A stretch of DNA of 52,065 bases, taken from NCBI GenBank assembly GCA_001940995.1, contig MSHC01000001.1:1-52065 (forward strand). The letters are read 5' to 3'. Positions 32,901-40,586 of this stretch are shown one piece after another (positions within the stretch are counted from its first letter, which is position 1; each line of letters opens with the position of its first letter). The notes under the pieces were generated by a model. That model was not told the DNA's origin. It was given only the letters and a program-made list of their open reading frames with translations, and did not search any database. This DNA is from Ruminococcus sp. Phil15 (GTDB lineage Bacteria; Bacillota; Clostridia; Oscillospirales; Ruminococcaceae). The position numbers and the translations under genes were made by a program.

Positions 32901-33188
32901 ATGAAAAAATTCCCGTTTGAAGATTCTCCAAACACTGCCTGTTTCACCTGTTGTCACGTTCTGAACGAAAATAAACCGATATTATATGTTTCTCATGACG
33001 AAGACGGTTATTGGCAGTTTCTATGCGGCGGACAACATACAGAGAGCGACGCAAGGATAGTGTCCTTAGCCGATATTTTGGAAATAGATACATCTATTGC
33101 AGATTTAGCACAACTGGATTACGGTAAATATGCAGAAGCAGTAGACGCGATGAGCGACTGGGTAGTGCGGATTAAAAAGAATATGTAA
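32901..33188 (+). CDS. Small conserved-type protein of unknown function
   Basis: A 95-residue acidic protein. The opening PNTACFTCCHVL, the HDEDGYWQFLCGG segment and the DARIVSLADIL block form a pattern shared by many small bacterial proteins of unknown role, often found near mobile or defence genes. Four cysteines (14, 17, 18 and about 42) could bind metal; this is a guess. GGAGG precedes the ATG. The gene is single, with its own promoter. No terminator is obvious after it. Confidence 0.72.
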   Translation: MKKFPFEDSPNTACFTCCHVLNENKPILYVSHDEDGYWQFLCGGQHTESDARIVSLADILEIDTSIADLAQLDYGKYAEAVDAMSDWVVRIKKNM

Positions 33189-33315
33189 TGATTTGAGAAA
33201 ATGGCCATCTCACGGGCCAGGGGATAAATACTACGGAGAAGGAATGCTGCCTTTTCGGCCGTTGCTCCTTTACAGCCGCATGACATTTCAGGTCGGGATT
33301 ATATCATATGCACAC

Positions 33316-33344
33316 TTGACACGGCAGATAAAACGTGCTATAAT
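33316..33344 (+). promoter_or_regulatory. Perfect consensus promoter of the TPP riboswitch transcript
   Basis: TTGACA at 33316-33321, 17-bp spacer, TATAAT at 33339-33344 with TGC ahead of it. The riboswitch begins about 30 bases downstream. Confidence 0.9.
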
Positions 33345-33372
33345 GACATAAATCGAAAAACTGAACAAATGA

Positions 33373-33455
33373 ATAGGGAGCTTGCAAAAGCAGGCTGAGA
33401 GGGAGTGTTTTCTCCGACCGTTGACCTGATTCGGATAATGCCGACGTAGGAATGT
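33373..33455 (+). ncRNA. TPP riboswitch (THI box)
   Basis: The plus strand carries the two conserved halves of the thiamine pyrophosphate aptamer: GGCTGAGAGGG (33393-33403) and ACCTGATTCGGATAATGCC followed by GACGTAGGAA (33424-33452). Spacing and order are canonical. A terminator follows 20 bases later, so TPP would turn expression off. The next plus-strand gene is thiT, a thiamine uptake protein, but it starts at 34157, behind a minus-strand gene. Confidence 0.93.
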
Positions 33456-33474
33456 ATTCTGAAATAACGTTATT

Positions 33475-33514
33475 CAATGCTTTAGGTCTTCCGTGAACCT
33501 GGAGCATTTTTGTT
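33475..33514 (+). terminator. Riboswitch expression-platform terminator
   Basis: AATGCTTTAGGT (33476-33487) pairs with ACCTGGAGCATT (33497-33508) with two wobbles, then TTTTGTTTT. Confidence 0.85.
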
Positions 33515-33523
33515 TTGTAAGGA

Positions 33524-33555
33524 CGCAAAAGCAAAAGCCGCCCCGTAAGGCGGCT
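33524..33555 (-). terminator. Terminator of the minus-strand lipoprotein gene
   Basis: On the minus strand AGCCGCC, loop, GGCGGCT is followed by TTTGCTTTTG. It lies 22 bases after the lipoprotein stop, back to back with the riboswitch terminator. Confidence 0.75.
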
Positions 33556-33577
33556 GAAAAATTATCTTTGCAGAAAT

Positions 33578-33958
33578 TTAATCTGCTCTTTCAAAAATCA
33601 TCTTTTCTCCGTTGTACTGGAGAGTAATGGTGTCGTCGTCCTCATCGTACTCGAAAGAGTAGCCGGAAGTAGCTTCTTCGTCCTCAACAACGATATCGTT
33701 GCCGTCCATCTCGTAATCAAAGGTTTCGCTTTCGCCAAGAATAGCGAGTGTAATCTCGTCGTCGGTGAATTCAAGCTTGCAAGCAAGCATTTCAAATGCC
33801 TCTGCGTATTGCTCGTCGTTGCTCTTGACCATTTCGCCGTCGACGCTCATTGCGGTAAGTTCCCACTTGCCTTCTACGTCTGCGCCGCAGCCTGTAAGCA
33901 TTGTTACAGCCATCGCAGCCATTGCGCCTACAGCGATAATTCTCTTGAAAATGTTCAT
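33578..33958 (-). CDS. Small acidic lipoprotein
   Basis: A 126-residue exported lipoprotein with lipobox LTGC (Cys at about residue 24) and a short acidic beta-rich mature part (GKWELTAMSVDG, FDYEMDGNDIVVEDEEA, ITLQYNGEKMIFER) like the small single-domain lipocalin-type DUFs. Function unknown. It sits antisense between the TPP riboswitch and thiT. It has its own promoter and terminator, so it is a self-contained unit, possibly inserted. Ribosome site GGGGG precedes the ATG. Confidence 0.82.
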   Translation of the reverse strand: MNIFKRIIAVGAMAAMAVTMLTGCGADVEGKWELTAMSVDGEMVKSNDEQYAEAFEMLACKLEFTDDEITLAILGESETFDYEMDGNDIVVEDEEATSGYSFEYDEDDDTITLQYNGEKMIFERAD

Positions 33959-34010
33959 TGTAGTATCCCCCTATATTTAATAATTTTTGTGAACTAAATC
34001 GTCCAATGTT

Positions 34011-34039
34011 ATTATACATTATAAAAGGCGCTTTGTAAA
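34011..34039 (-). promoter_or_regulatory. Promoter of the minus-strand lipoprotein gene
   Basis: On the minus strand TTTACA (34039 to 34034), 17-bp spacer, TATAAT (34016 to 34011). Confidence 0.75.
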
Positions 34040-34156
34040 TTGACAGAAATTATAAATGTATACTGCGTTTTTCGTCATTTTTCTCAATTGAGATAAAAAT
34101 TATGGCAATACCCATAGGCTGTGTGTGATATTGCCTCAGAAAAGAAGGAATTATTT

Positions 34157-34729
34157 ATGACATCAGCTATCTCTAGCCACAAGAAAACAGTAAGACTCGT
34201 TACAAGTGCGATTATGCTTGCCCTCGCAACCGTCCTCAGCCTTATAAAACCAGTGACAATGCCGCTCGGCGGAAGCATAACTCTGCTCAGTATGCTCCCG
34301 ATATGCATAGTATCTATAAAGTATGGCGTCGGCTGGGGACTCGGCACAGCCTTTGCCTACTCTCTAGTCCAGCTTGCGTTTGATTTCAGCGCCGCACTTA
34401 GCTGGGGACTAACAAAGCAAGCGGTCGTAGCCTGCTTCCTTATTGACTATGTGCTTGCATTTACCTCGCTCGGCATTTCCGGCATCTTCCGGAAAAAAGG
34501 TCACTCCGGGGTCTGTCTGGGCATCGCCCTCGCAATATTCCTGCGTTTTGTCTGCCACGTTATTTCGGGCGGAGTAATATTCGATATATGGTGCGAGTGG
34601 GATAACGCATGGGTATATTCTATTGCGTATAATGGCACATTTATGCTCCCTGAGATGATTTTAACAGTCGTCGCAGCCTACTTTATACTGAAGCTTCCGC
34701 AGATGAAGTCTGCAATAACTTCAGAATAA
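34157..34729 (+). CDS. thiT: ThiT, thiamine-binding subunit of an ECF transporter
   Basis: Substrate-binding (S) subunit of an energy-coupling factor transporter, membrane-embedded, which brings in thiamine with a shared ECF module not present here. The 190-residue protein has six hydrophobic segments and the ThiT features near the end: RFVCHVISGGVIFDIWCEWDNAWVYSIAYNGTFMLPEM. I start at the ATG at 34157, with GAAGGAA before it; the earlier frame has none. The expected TPP riboswitch lies 700 bases upstream, beyond an antisense gene. No convincing promoter of its own is seen. Confidence 0.9.
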   Translation: MTSAISSHKKTVRLVTSAIMLALATVLSLIKPVTMPLGGSITLLSMLPICIVSIKYGVGWGLGTAFAYSLVQLAFDFSAALSWGLTKQAVVACFLIDYVLAFTSLGISGIFRKKGHSGVCLGIALAIFLRFVCHVISGGVIFDIWCEWDNAWVYSIAYNGTFMLPEMILTVVAAYFILKLPQMKSAITSE

Positions 34730-34825
34730 TTTACGCATACTTATACAAATTATATTATTTTTTGCCTATGAAGCCCCTGCAATTATCAGATTTAATAAAA
34801 ATAAAAACGTTATTGGTAAAGACTA

Positions 34826-34855
34826 TTGACTTTAGGCGTAACGGTGATGTATAAT
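34826..34855 (+). promoter_or_regulatory. Promoter of the zinc-ribbon protein gene
   Basis: TTGACT at 34826-34831, 18-bp spacer, TATAAT at 34850-34855. Confidence 0.75.
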
Positions 34856-34887
34856 AGGATTATCATGATATATTGGAGGTAATTTAC

Positions 34888-36762
34888 ATGAGTAAGTTTT
34901 GTGCAAACTGCGGCGCACAGCTTGAAGACAACGCAAGCTTCTGCGGAGCTTGTGGTGCAAAGCAGGAAGCTGCTCAGACATCTGTCCAGCAGGCAGCACC
35001 GGTACAGCAGGCACCTGTTCAGCAGGAACCGTCCCAGTTTGCTTATGACCCGCTTAAGGCAGTTGACACGGTAGGAAGCGATGGCTCTATCGCACCTAGT
35101 AATCCTATGTCGCCTGAACAGAAGAAAAAGATTATTATCATCTCTGCAGTCGTAGCAGCAGTAATTATTCTTGCGGTTGTCGGCGTGGTAATTTACACCC
35201 AGCTAACAAAGTGGCAGAAAATTGACCCTGCTGACCTTTACCATGTAAGCTATTCGGGTATCAACGGTCAGGCAGAAGCAGAAATCTACCTTGCAACTGC
35301 TGATAATCTTGAGAGATATGCTTACGATGAGTATCAATCAGAATATTACGATTCAAAGTATTATGAAGACAGAGATTATGAAAGCTTCATAAACACAAAG
35401 GCTTCGAAGTGGCTTTCTACCGACAAGAAGGATATGAAGAAAGCTTGGACAAAGGCAGACGGCAATTCCGATATGAAGAAGATGCAGGAAGCAATTATTG
35501 ATAACGTTGAGTTCGTTGTTGACGAGGAAGATTTGAAGAACCTCTCTAACGGCGACGAAATCAAGGTTAAGGTTAAGTACAAGGAATCCAAGCTCGAAAA
35601 GAGAAACATCAAGCTTACAAGCGACAGCTTCACAATTAAGGTTGAAGGCCTTGTAGAGCCTATCGTTATCGACCCGTTTGATGGCTATGAGGTTACGTTT
35701 ACAGGTAACGACGGATTCGGCGAGGCTGAGAGGAGCGATACCAACCTCAATGAAAATGCTAAGGATAAGTTCTCCTACTATTTCACAACAGCACACTACG
35801 ACCTCAAGAACGGCGATGTTGTAACGATTGAAGCAGACCCTTGGTACTCTATTAAAAACGGTTACTTTATGTATGACGGCAAGTATTATACATACGACGA
35901 AACAAAGCTCACAAAGGACTTTACAGTTTCCGGACTCAAGGAGCTTACAGTTATCGACCCGTTCGAGGGATTAGAGATTACTTATACAGGCGTTTGCCCT
36001 AACCTCAGAGCAGAAATCAACAAGGACGGCTGTGCAGAAGCAGTAAAGGAATATGTAAGCTTTGACTATGACTATAGCGATGTTCGTGACCTCGATGTGG
36101 GAAGCACATTTACAATTACTGCCAGTGCATACTGGTACTCAGAAGAGCTTGCCGACGCAGGCTTCAGACTTGAGTCTGAAAAGGTTACTAAGACCTTTAC
36201 CGTACCTGCAGAAGTAAATAAGTATATCAATGATATTTCCTCCGCAAAAAGCTGCGACTTTGATACGCTTATGAAGCCTGTATATGACTCAATCAACGGA
36301 GAAGTAGGCGACAGGTGGCTCAGCGGTCTTACACTTGACGGCACGATCGCTAAGGTTGACAAGATTACTCTTGACACTACATTCCTCGTTGCTCCTGCCG
36401 AGATCGCAACACAGGACAACGTCCTTTACCAGACAGGCAGAGCAGAACTCACGCTCGTCGTTAACGGCGCAAACGTTAAGAAGACTATCGCATTCGTTGC
36501 AATATTCGACTCAGCTTACATCGACAGCACGGGCGCTCTCCACAGCGACGATACATGGATTAATGTTTCATACAGCGAATCAATGCAGTCAATTATCGAC
36601 ACTTATGTAAAAAAGGCTGACAACCTCGTTGCAGGAAAGCTCATTACATCTGTTAAGTCCTCTGATATGGGCAAGACTGGAACTACAGACAACTCATCTG
36701 TTACCGACAGCTCCGCAACAGACAGCTCTGCAACAGACAGCAGCTCATCGCTCGCTGCATAA
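34888..36762 (+). CDS. Zinc-ribbon membrane protein with repeated outer domains
   Basis: A 624-residue protein: N-terminal zinc ribbon (C5, C8, C19, C22), a Gln/Ala/Pro-rich linker (about 30-65), one transmembrane helix (about 79-101), then a large extracytoplasmic part. The outer part has three repeats of about 100 residues, each opening with a variant of IDPFDGYEVTFTG (starting at about residues 112, 264 and 352). The tail is Ser/Thr/Asp-rich. The layout matches TcaA/YvbJ-like zinc-ribbon proteins of Firmicutes, which are thought to act in envelope stress or glycopeptide sensitivity; this match is structural inference. TTGGAGGT fits the ATG at 34888. Monocistronic. Confidence 0.78.
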   Translation: MSKFCANCGAQLEDNASFCGACGAKQEAAQTSVQQAAPVQQAPVQQEPSQFAYDPLKAVDTVGSDGSIAPSNPMSPEQKKKIIIISAVVAAVIILAVVGVVIYTQLTKWQKIDPADLYHVSYSGINGQAEAEIYLATADNLERYAYDEYQSEYYDSKYYEDRDYESFINTKASKWLSTDKKDMKKAWTKADGNSDMKKMQEAIIDNVEFVVDEEDLKNLSNGDEIKVKVKYKESKLEKRNIKLTSDSFTIKVEGLVEPIVIDPFDGYEVTFTGNDGFGEAERSDTNLNENAKDKFSYYFTTAHYDLKNGDVVTIEADPWYSIKNGYFMYDGKYYTYDETKLTKDFTVSGLKELTVIDPFEGLEITYTGVCPNLRAEINKDGCAEAVKEYVSFDYDYSDVRDLDVGSTFTITASAYWYSEELADAGFRLESEKVTKTFTVPAEVNKYINDISSAKSCDFDTLMKPVYDSINGEVGDRWLSGLTLDGTIAKVDKITLDTTFLVAPAEIATQDNVLYQTGRAELTLVVNGANVKKTIAFVAIFDSAYIDSTGALHSDDTWINVSYSESMQSIIDTYVKKADNLVAGKLITSVKSSDMGKTGTTDNSSVTDSSATDSSATDSSSSLAA

Positions 36763-36801
36763 TAAGCGGCAGGCGGATAAAGTCTGACACAAGCATTTAA
36801 T

Positions 36802-36851
36802 AAAACCGATATGGGCATCAGCACTGTAAGCGCCGCCCGTATCGGTTTTTT
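36802..36851 (+). terminator. Terminator, recurrent element copy 3
   Basis: AAAACCGATATGGGC (36802-36816) pairs with GCCCGTATCGGTTTT, then T. The loop ATCAGCACTGTAAGCG is almost the same as in the copy at 7202. Confidence 0.92.
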
Positions 36852-36905
36852 GCGTTTGTCATATCACGGTGGTATCGCTCCGCCTAATTTTCCTCTCCGT
36901 TATGC

Positions 36906-36940
36906 AAAAAGACCGACAGGATCATATCTATCGGTCTTTT
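36906..36940 (-). terminator. Terminator of gdhA
   Basis: AAAAAGACCGACAG and CTATCGGTCTTTT form a stem, with a T-run on the minus strand, 26 bases after the gdhA stop. Confidence 0.85.
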
Positions 36941-36966
36941 CGTTTTATATAGTGAGGTTTTGAAAA

Positions 36967-38319
36967 TTAAACGCAACCCTGAGCCTTCATAGCTTCTGCA
37001 ACCTTGAGGAAGCCTGCGATATTAGCGCCTGCTACGAGGTCGTCGCCGAGGCCGTACTTGTTAGCAGCCTCAACGGAGCTGTTGAAGATGTTCTTCATGA
37101 TGCCCTTGAGCTTTTCGTCAACTTCTTCAGCTGTCCAGCTGTATCTCATAGAGTTCTGAGACATCTCAAGACCGGAAACTGCAACGCCGCCTGCGTTAAC
37201 AGCCTTTGAAGGAGCAACGATTACGCCGTTTTCCTTGAGGTAGGCGATAGCTTCGTTTGTTGTAGGCATATTAGCAACTTCAACGTAGTACTTAACACCG
37301 TTAGCAACAATCTTTTCAGCTTCAGCCATACCAACTTCGTTCTGAGTAGCACAAGGCATAAGTATATCAGCCTTAACGCCCCAAGGCTTTTCGCCTGCGA
37401 AGAACGGAACGCCGAACTTGTCAGCATAATCCTGAACTCTGTTTCTGCAGGAAGCTCTCATTTCGAGGAGGTAGTCAACCTTCTCCTGTGTGCTGATGCC
37501 GTTCTCATCATAGATGTAGCCGTCAGGACCGGAGATTGTAACAACCTTACCGCCGAGCTCGTTAACCTTGAGTACCGTACCCCAAGCAACGTTGCCGAAG
37601 CCGGAGATTGCGAAGGTCTTGCCCTTTATATCGTCCTTGAAGTAGTTGAGCATATTTACTGTGTAGTAAACAGCGCCGAAGCCTGTTGCTTCCGGACGGA
37701 TAAGAGAACCGCCGTAAGGAATGCCCTTACCTGTAAGAACGCCTGAGAATTCGTTCTGGAGTCTCTTGTACTGACCAAAGAGGTAGCCGATTTCACGACC
37801 GCCTACACCGATGTCGCCGGCAGGAACGTCGAGGTTAGGACCGATGTGTCTGTAAAGTTCTGTCATAAAGCTCTGGCAGAAACGCATTACTTCAGCGTCT
37901 GACTTGCCCTGTGGATCGAAGTCGGAACCGCCCTTGCCGCCGCCCATAGGAAGGGAAGTGAGGGAGTTCTTGAAGGTCTGCTCGAAGCCGAGGAACTTGA
38001 TGATGCTCTGATTTACGTTAGGAGCGAATCTGAGGCCGCCCTTGTAAGGACCGATTGCAGAGTTGAACTGTACTCTGAAGCCACGGTTTACCTGCTGCTT
38101 ACCATTGTCGTCAACCCAAGGAACTCTGAAGAAGATCTGTCTTTCAGGCTCTACCATTCTCTCGATAACGCCTGCCTCAACGAGGTCGGGTCTCTGCTCG
38201 ATAACAGGCTCGAGGCTTGCGAGAACTTCTGTTACTGTCTGAAGAAATTCAGTCTCTCCGGGATTACGCTTTTCAACTCTTGCGATGACATCCTTGAGAT
38301 AAGAATTCTTAAATTCCAT
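36967..38319 (-). CDS. gdhA: Glutamate dehydrogenase, probably NADP-type
   Basis: Cytoplasmic hexameric enzyme that makes glutamate from 2-oxoglutarate and ammonia. The 450-residue length fits the bacterial NADP-linked class. The active site PMGGGKGGSDFDP with K129 and the GFGNVAWG nucleotide loop are intact. I start at the ATG at 38319, with GGAGGT before it; a longer frame to 38337 does not have one. Single gene with its own terminator. Cofactor choice is inferred from length and lineage. Confidence 0.95.
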   Translation of the reverse strand: MEFKNSYLKDVIARVEKRNPGETEFLQTVTEVLASLEPVIEQRPDLVEAGVIERMVEPERQIFFRVPWVDDNGKQQVNRGFRVQFNSAIGPYKGGLRFAPNVNQSIIKFLGFEQTFKNSLTSLPMGGGKGGSDFDPQGKSDAEVMRFCQSFMTELYRHIGPNLDVPAGDIGVGGREIGYLFGQYKRLQNEFSGVLTGKGIPYGGSLIRPEATGFGAVYYTVNMLNYFKDDIKGKTFAISGFGNVAWGTVLKVNELGGKVVTISGPDGYIYDENGISTQEKVDYLLEMRASCRNRVQDYADKFGVPFFAGEKPWGVKADILMPCATQNEVGMAEAEKIVANGVKYYVEVANMPTTNEAIAYLKENGVIVAPSKAVNAGGVAVSGLEMSQNSMRYSWTAEEVDEKLKGIMKNIFNSSVEAANKYGLGDDLVAGANIAGFLKVAEAMKAQGCV

Positions 38320-38337
38320 ATTGATTACCTCCGTCAA

Positions 38338-38552
38338 TATAATATTAGTTTAAAAACTACCTTTCTATAATATCACATATCATTGCAAATTGCAAGAGCT
38401 TTGAACAAAAAATTCAATTTTCTGTAAATCATTCAGTGGGAAGTCTCAAAAAACGCAATTTTTTGGCAGATATGTTGCAAATCGCTTCAAAATCTGACTT
38501 CCGTATCCCAATGTGCGGCGGTTATTCGACATAAAAATCGTTAAAATGACGA
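38338..38552. other. Divergent intergenic stretch, gdhA to the ACT gene
   Basis: No gene. Only AT-rich sequence before gdhA and the promoter at 38553 could be assigned; I found no clear gdhA promoter. Confidence 0.4.
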
Positions 38553-38581
38553 TTGACAAAACCGGCAAACTGTGGTATAGT
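38553..38581 (+). promoter_or_regulatory. Promoter of the ACT-hom-thrB operon
   Basis: TTGACA at 38553-38558, 17-bp spacer, TATAGT at 38576-38581. Confidence 0.82.
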
Positions 38582-38622
38582 TGTTTTTACAAGAAATACA
38601 TTTGTTTTCGGGAGGTGTACTT

Positions 38623-39075
38623 GTGCAGGAAAATATGCCCAAAAGCAACCTTGTCGTAGTAAGCGACGACGTGCTGCCTGAGATTATCTCGAAGGTCTTG
38701 GAAGCCAAGCGAATGAAAGCCCGTGGAGAAGCCAAGAATTCCTCTGACGCCTGCCGTGCGGTGGGAATTTCCAGAAGCGCATACTATAAATACAAGGACT
38801 CTGTTTTCACATACGAGGAACGTCTTGCAAACAAGATTATCTCGCTTTATCTCGTGCTTTGCGACGAAAAGGGCGTTCTTTCCGCAGTTCTCTCAAAGCT
38901 GTATGAGCATAGCGTGAACATTCTTACCGTAAACCAGAACATTCCCGTTGACGATGTTGCAACAGTTACCGTCTCGTTCCGTTTTGAGGAAAGCGGGATA
39001 AGCACATCGCATCTGCGTGATGAGATTGCGGCGATTAACGGCGTTGTGTCTGTTAAGATAATTTCCGGCGAATGA
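38623..39075 (+). CDS. ACT-domain protein (UPF0735, PheB-like)
   Basis: A 150-residue protein with an N-terminal helix-turn-helix-like segment (DACRAVGISRSAYYKYK, about 40-60) and a C-terminal ACT domain (about 75-150), the layout of the UPF0735/PheB family. Such proteins may sense amino acids. I start at the GTG at 38623: GGGAGGTG ends 5 bases before it, whereas the nearest ATG (38635) is too far away. It stands directly before hom and thrB, as in many Clostridia, which suggests a role in threonine or branched-chain control. Confidence 0.82.
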   Translation: MQENMPKSNLVVVSDDVLPEIISKVLEAKRMKARGEAKNSSDACRAVGISRSAYYKYKDSVFTYEERLANKIISLYLVLCDEKGVLSAVLSKLYEHSVNILTVNQNIPVDDVATVTVSFRFEESGISTSHLRDEIAAINGVVSVKIISGE

Positions 39076-39174
39076 GCATCCGGCAAGCCGTCTGCCAGGA
39101 GTTTTGTTCTTCGTGAGCTGAACGCTCACGATTTCGCATAGCGAAACCGCACAAAACGTCACGAGCATCCGGCA
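39074..39174. repeat. Direct repeat and two hairpins before hom
   Basis: GAGCATCCGGCA occurs at 39074-39085 and 39163-39174, each followed by a GCCGTCTG or GACCGCCTG variant. Between them are hairpins CGTGAGC/GCTCACG (39112-39130) and TTTCGC/GCGAAA (39132-39146). No T-run. It may be a leader, a small mobile repeat, or decayed sequence. Confidence 0.55.
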
Positions 39175-39236
39175 GACCGCCTGAGATGGGTTGCAACTGA
39201 GGGGAGCATACCCCTTAAACAGAAAGGACATTAAAG

Positions 39237-40484
39237 ATGAGCAGTAAAATTGCAGTAATAGGATACGGAGTAGTTGGCTCCGGAACAGTTGAGCTTTTTG
39301 AAACGAACAAGGAGCAGATTGTTAAGGGCATAGGCAGAGATGTGGAAATAAAGTACATCTTGGACCTCAAGGATTTTCCCGACAGCCCTTATGCCGATAA
39401 AATGATAAAGGATTTCAATATTATCCTCAACGACCCTGAGGTAGAGGTCGTTGCCGAGGTCGTAGGCGGCGCAACATTTGCCTACAACTACACAAAGGCT
39501 CTTTTAGAGAACGGCAAGAGCGTTGTCACATCGAATAAGGAGCTTGTCGCAAGAAAGGGCGCAGAGCTTCTCAGAATTGCGAAGGAGCATAACTGCAACT
39601 ACCTTTTTGAAGCTTCGGTAGGCGGCGGTATTCCGATTATCAGACCTATATACAAGTGCCTTGCAGGTAATAAGATCGAAGAAATCGCAGGCATTTTAAA
39701 CGGCACTACAAACTTCATCCTTACAAAGATGATAAGAGAGCAGATGAGCTTTGAGGACGCATTAAAGCTCGCACAGGAAAACGGCTACGCAGAAGCAGAC
39801 CCGACAGCTGACGTCGAGGGTATCGACGCCTGCAGAAAAATCTGTATCTTAGGATCTCTTGCGTACGGCAGGCAGATCGACCCCGACAAGATCCATTGCA
39901 GCGGTATTTCAAGAATCAAGATGGAAGATGTCGAGTATGCGGATGTAGCAGGCTATGTAATAAAGCTTGTCGGCGTTGTAAGAGAAACAGAGGACGGAAA
40001 GGTATCCGCAATGGTTTCTCCCCGATTTGTTGACAAGAAGCATATGTTCTCTCACGTTGACGATGTATATAACGCAATCTGCGTAAAGGGCAACGGCGTA
40101 GGCGACGCCGTGTTCTACGGCAGAGGCGCAGGCAAGCTTCCTACCGCTTCGGCAGTTGTAGGCGACATAATCGACGCACTTAAGCATAAGGGCACTCATA
40201 TAGGCGTAAGCTGGGCTGAGAGCGAGGCTGATATGCTCCTTTCGAGAGCAGAGGAGGAGTCCTCCGTATATGTAAGGGTAAAGGGAAGCAATTCCGACAG
40301 CATTGAGAATATGAAAAGCGCATTTTCTTCAATGTTCGGAAAGCTTATATTCTTAGAGAGGGCAAACAGGCCGGACAACGAGCTTGCATTCATCACTCCT
40401 AAGATGAAAGAAAAAGAAATCGACAATAATCTTACTATCCTTTCTCATACAGTTTCGATAGAGAGCAAAATCAGAATACTGTAA
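39237..40484 (+). CDS. hom: Homoserine dehydrogenase
   Basis: Reduces aspartate semialdehyde to homoserine, branch point for threonine and methionine. The 415-residue protein has the N-terminal NAD(P) loop VIGYGVVGSGTVE (about 7-19), the catalytic NGTTNFIL, and a C-terminal ACT domain (about 330-415) expected to sense threonine. AGAAAGG precedes the ATG. thrB follows about 100 bases later. Upstream sequence holds repeats, so regulation by leader structure is possible. Confidence 0.95.
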   Translation: MSSKIAVIGYGVVGSGTVELFETNKEQIVKGIGRDVEIKYILDLKDFPDSPYADKMIKDFNIILNDPEVEVVAEVVGGATFAYNYTKALLENGKSVVTSNKELVARKGAELLRIAKEHNCNYLFEASVGGGIPIIRPIYKCLAGNKIEEIAGILNGTTNFILTKMIREQMSFEDALKLAQENGYAEADPTADVEGIDACRKICILGSLAYGRQIDPDKIHCSGISRIKMEDVEYADVAGYVIKLVGVVRETEDGKVSAMVSPRFVDKKHMFSHVDDVYNAICVKGNGVGDAVFYGRGAGKLPTASAVVGDIIDALKHKGTHIGVSWAESEADMLLSRAEEESSVYVRVKGSNSDSIENMKSAFSSMFGKLIFLERANRPDNELAFITPKMKEKEIDNNLTILSHTVSIESKIRIL

Positions 40485-40526
40485 AGTAAAGTTGCGCAAG
40501 CTGTGTGCAATATTTTTCTAATATAA

Positions 40527-40555
40527 AACAGCCTCCTTGAAATAAGGGGGCTGTT
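40527..40555 (+). terminator. Hairpin between hom and thrB
   Basis: AACAGCCTCCTT and AAGGGGGCTGTT form a 12-base stem with one wobble. The following GAAATT is not a T-run, so read-through into thrB is likely. Confidence 0.5.
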
Positions 40556-40586
40556 GAAATTCAGTGCTGTGAAAGGTCAGATAATA

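Noticed and set aside
33765-33997. Small plus-strand frames between the riboswitch and thiT
   Set aside because: Both 60-70 codon frames are antisense to the lipoprotein gene, with no ribosome site and no family; they do not provide the riboswitch target.
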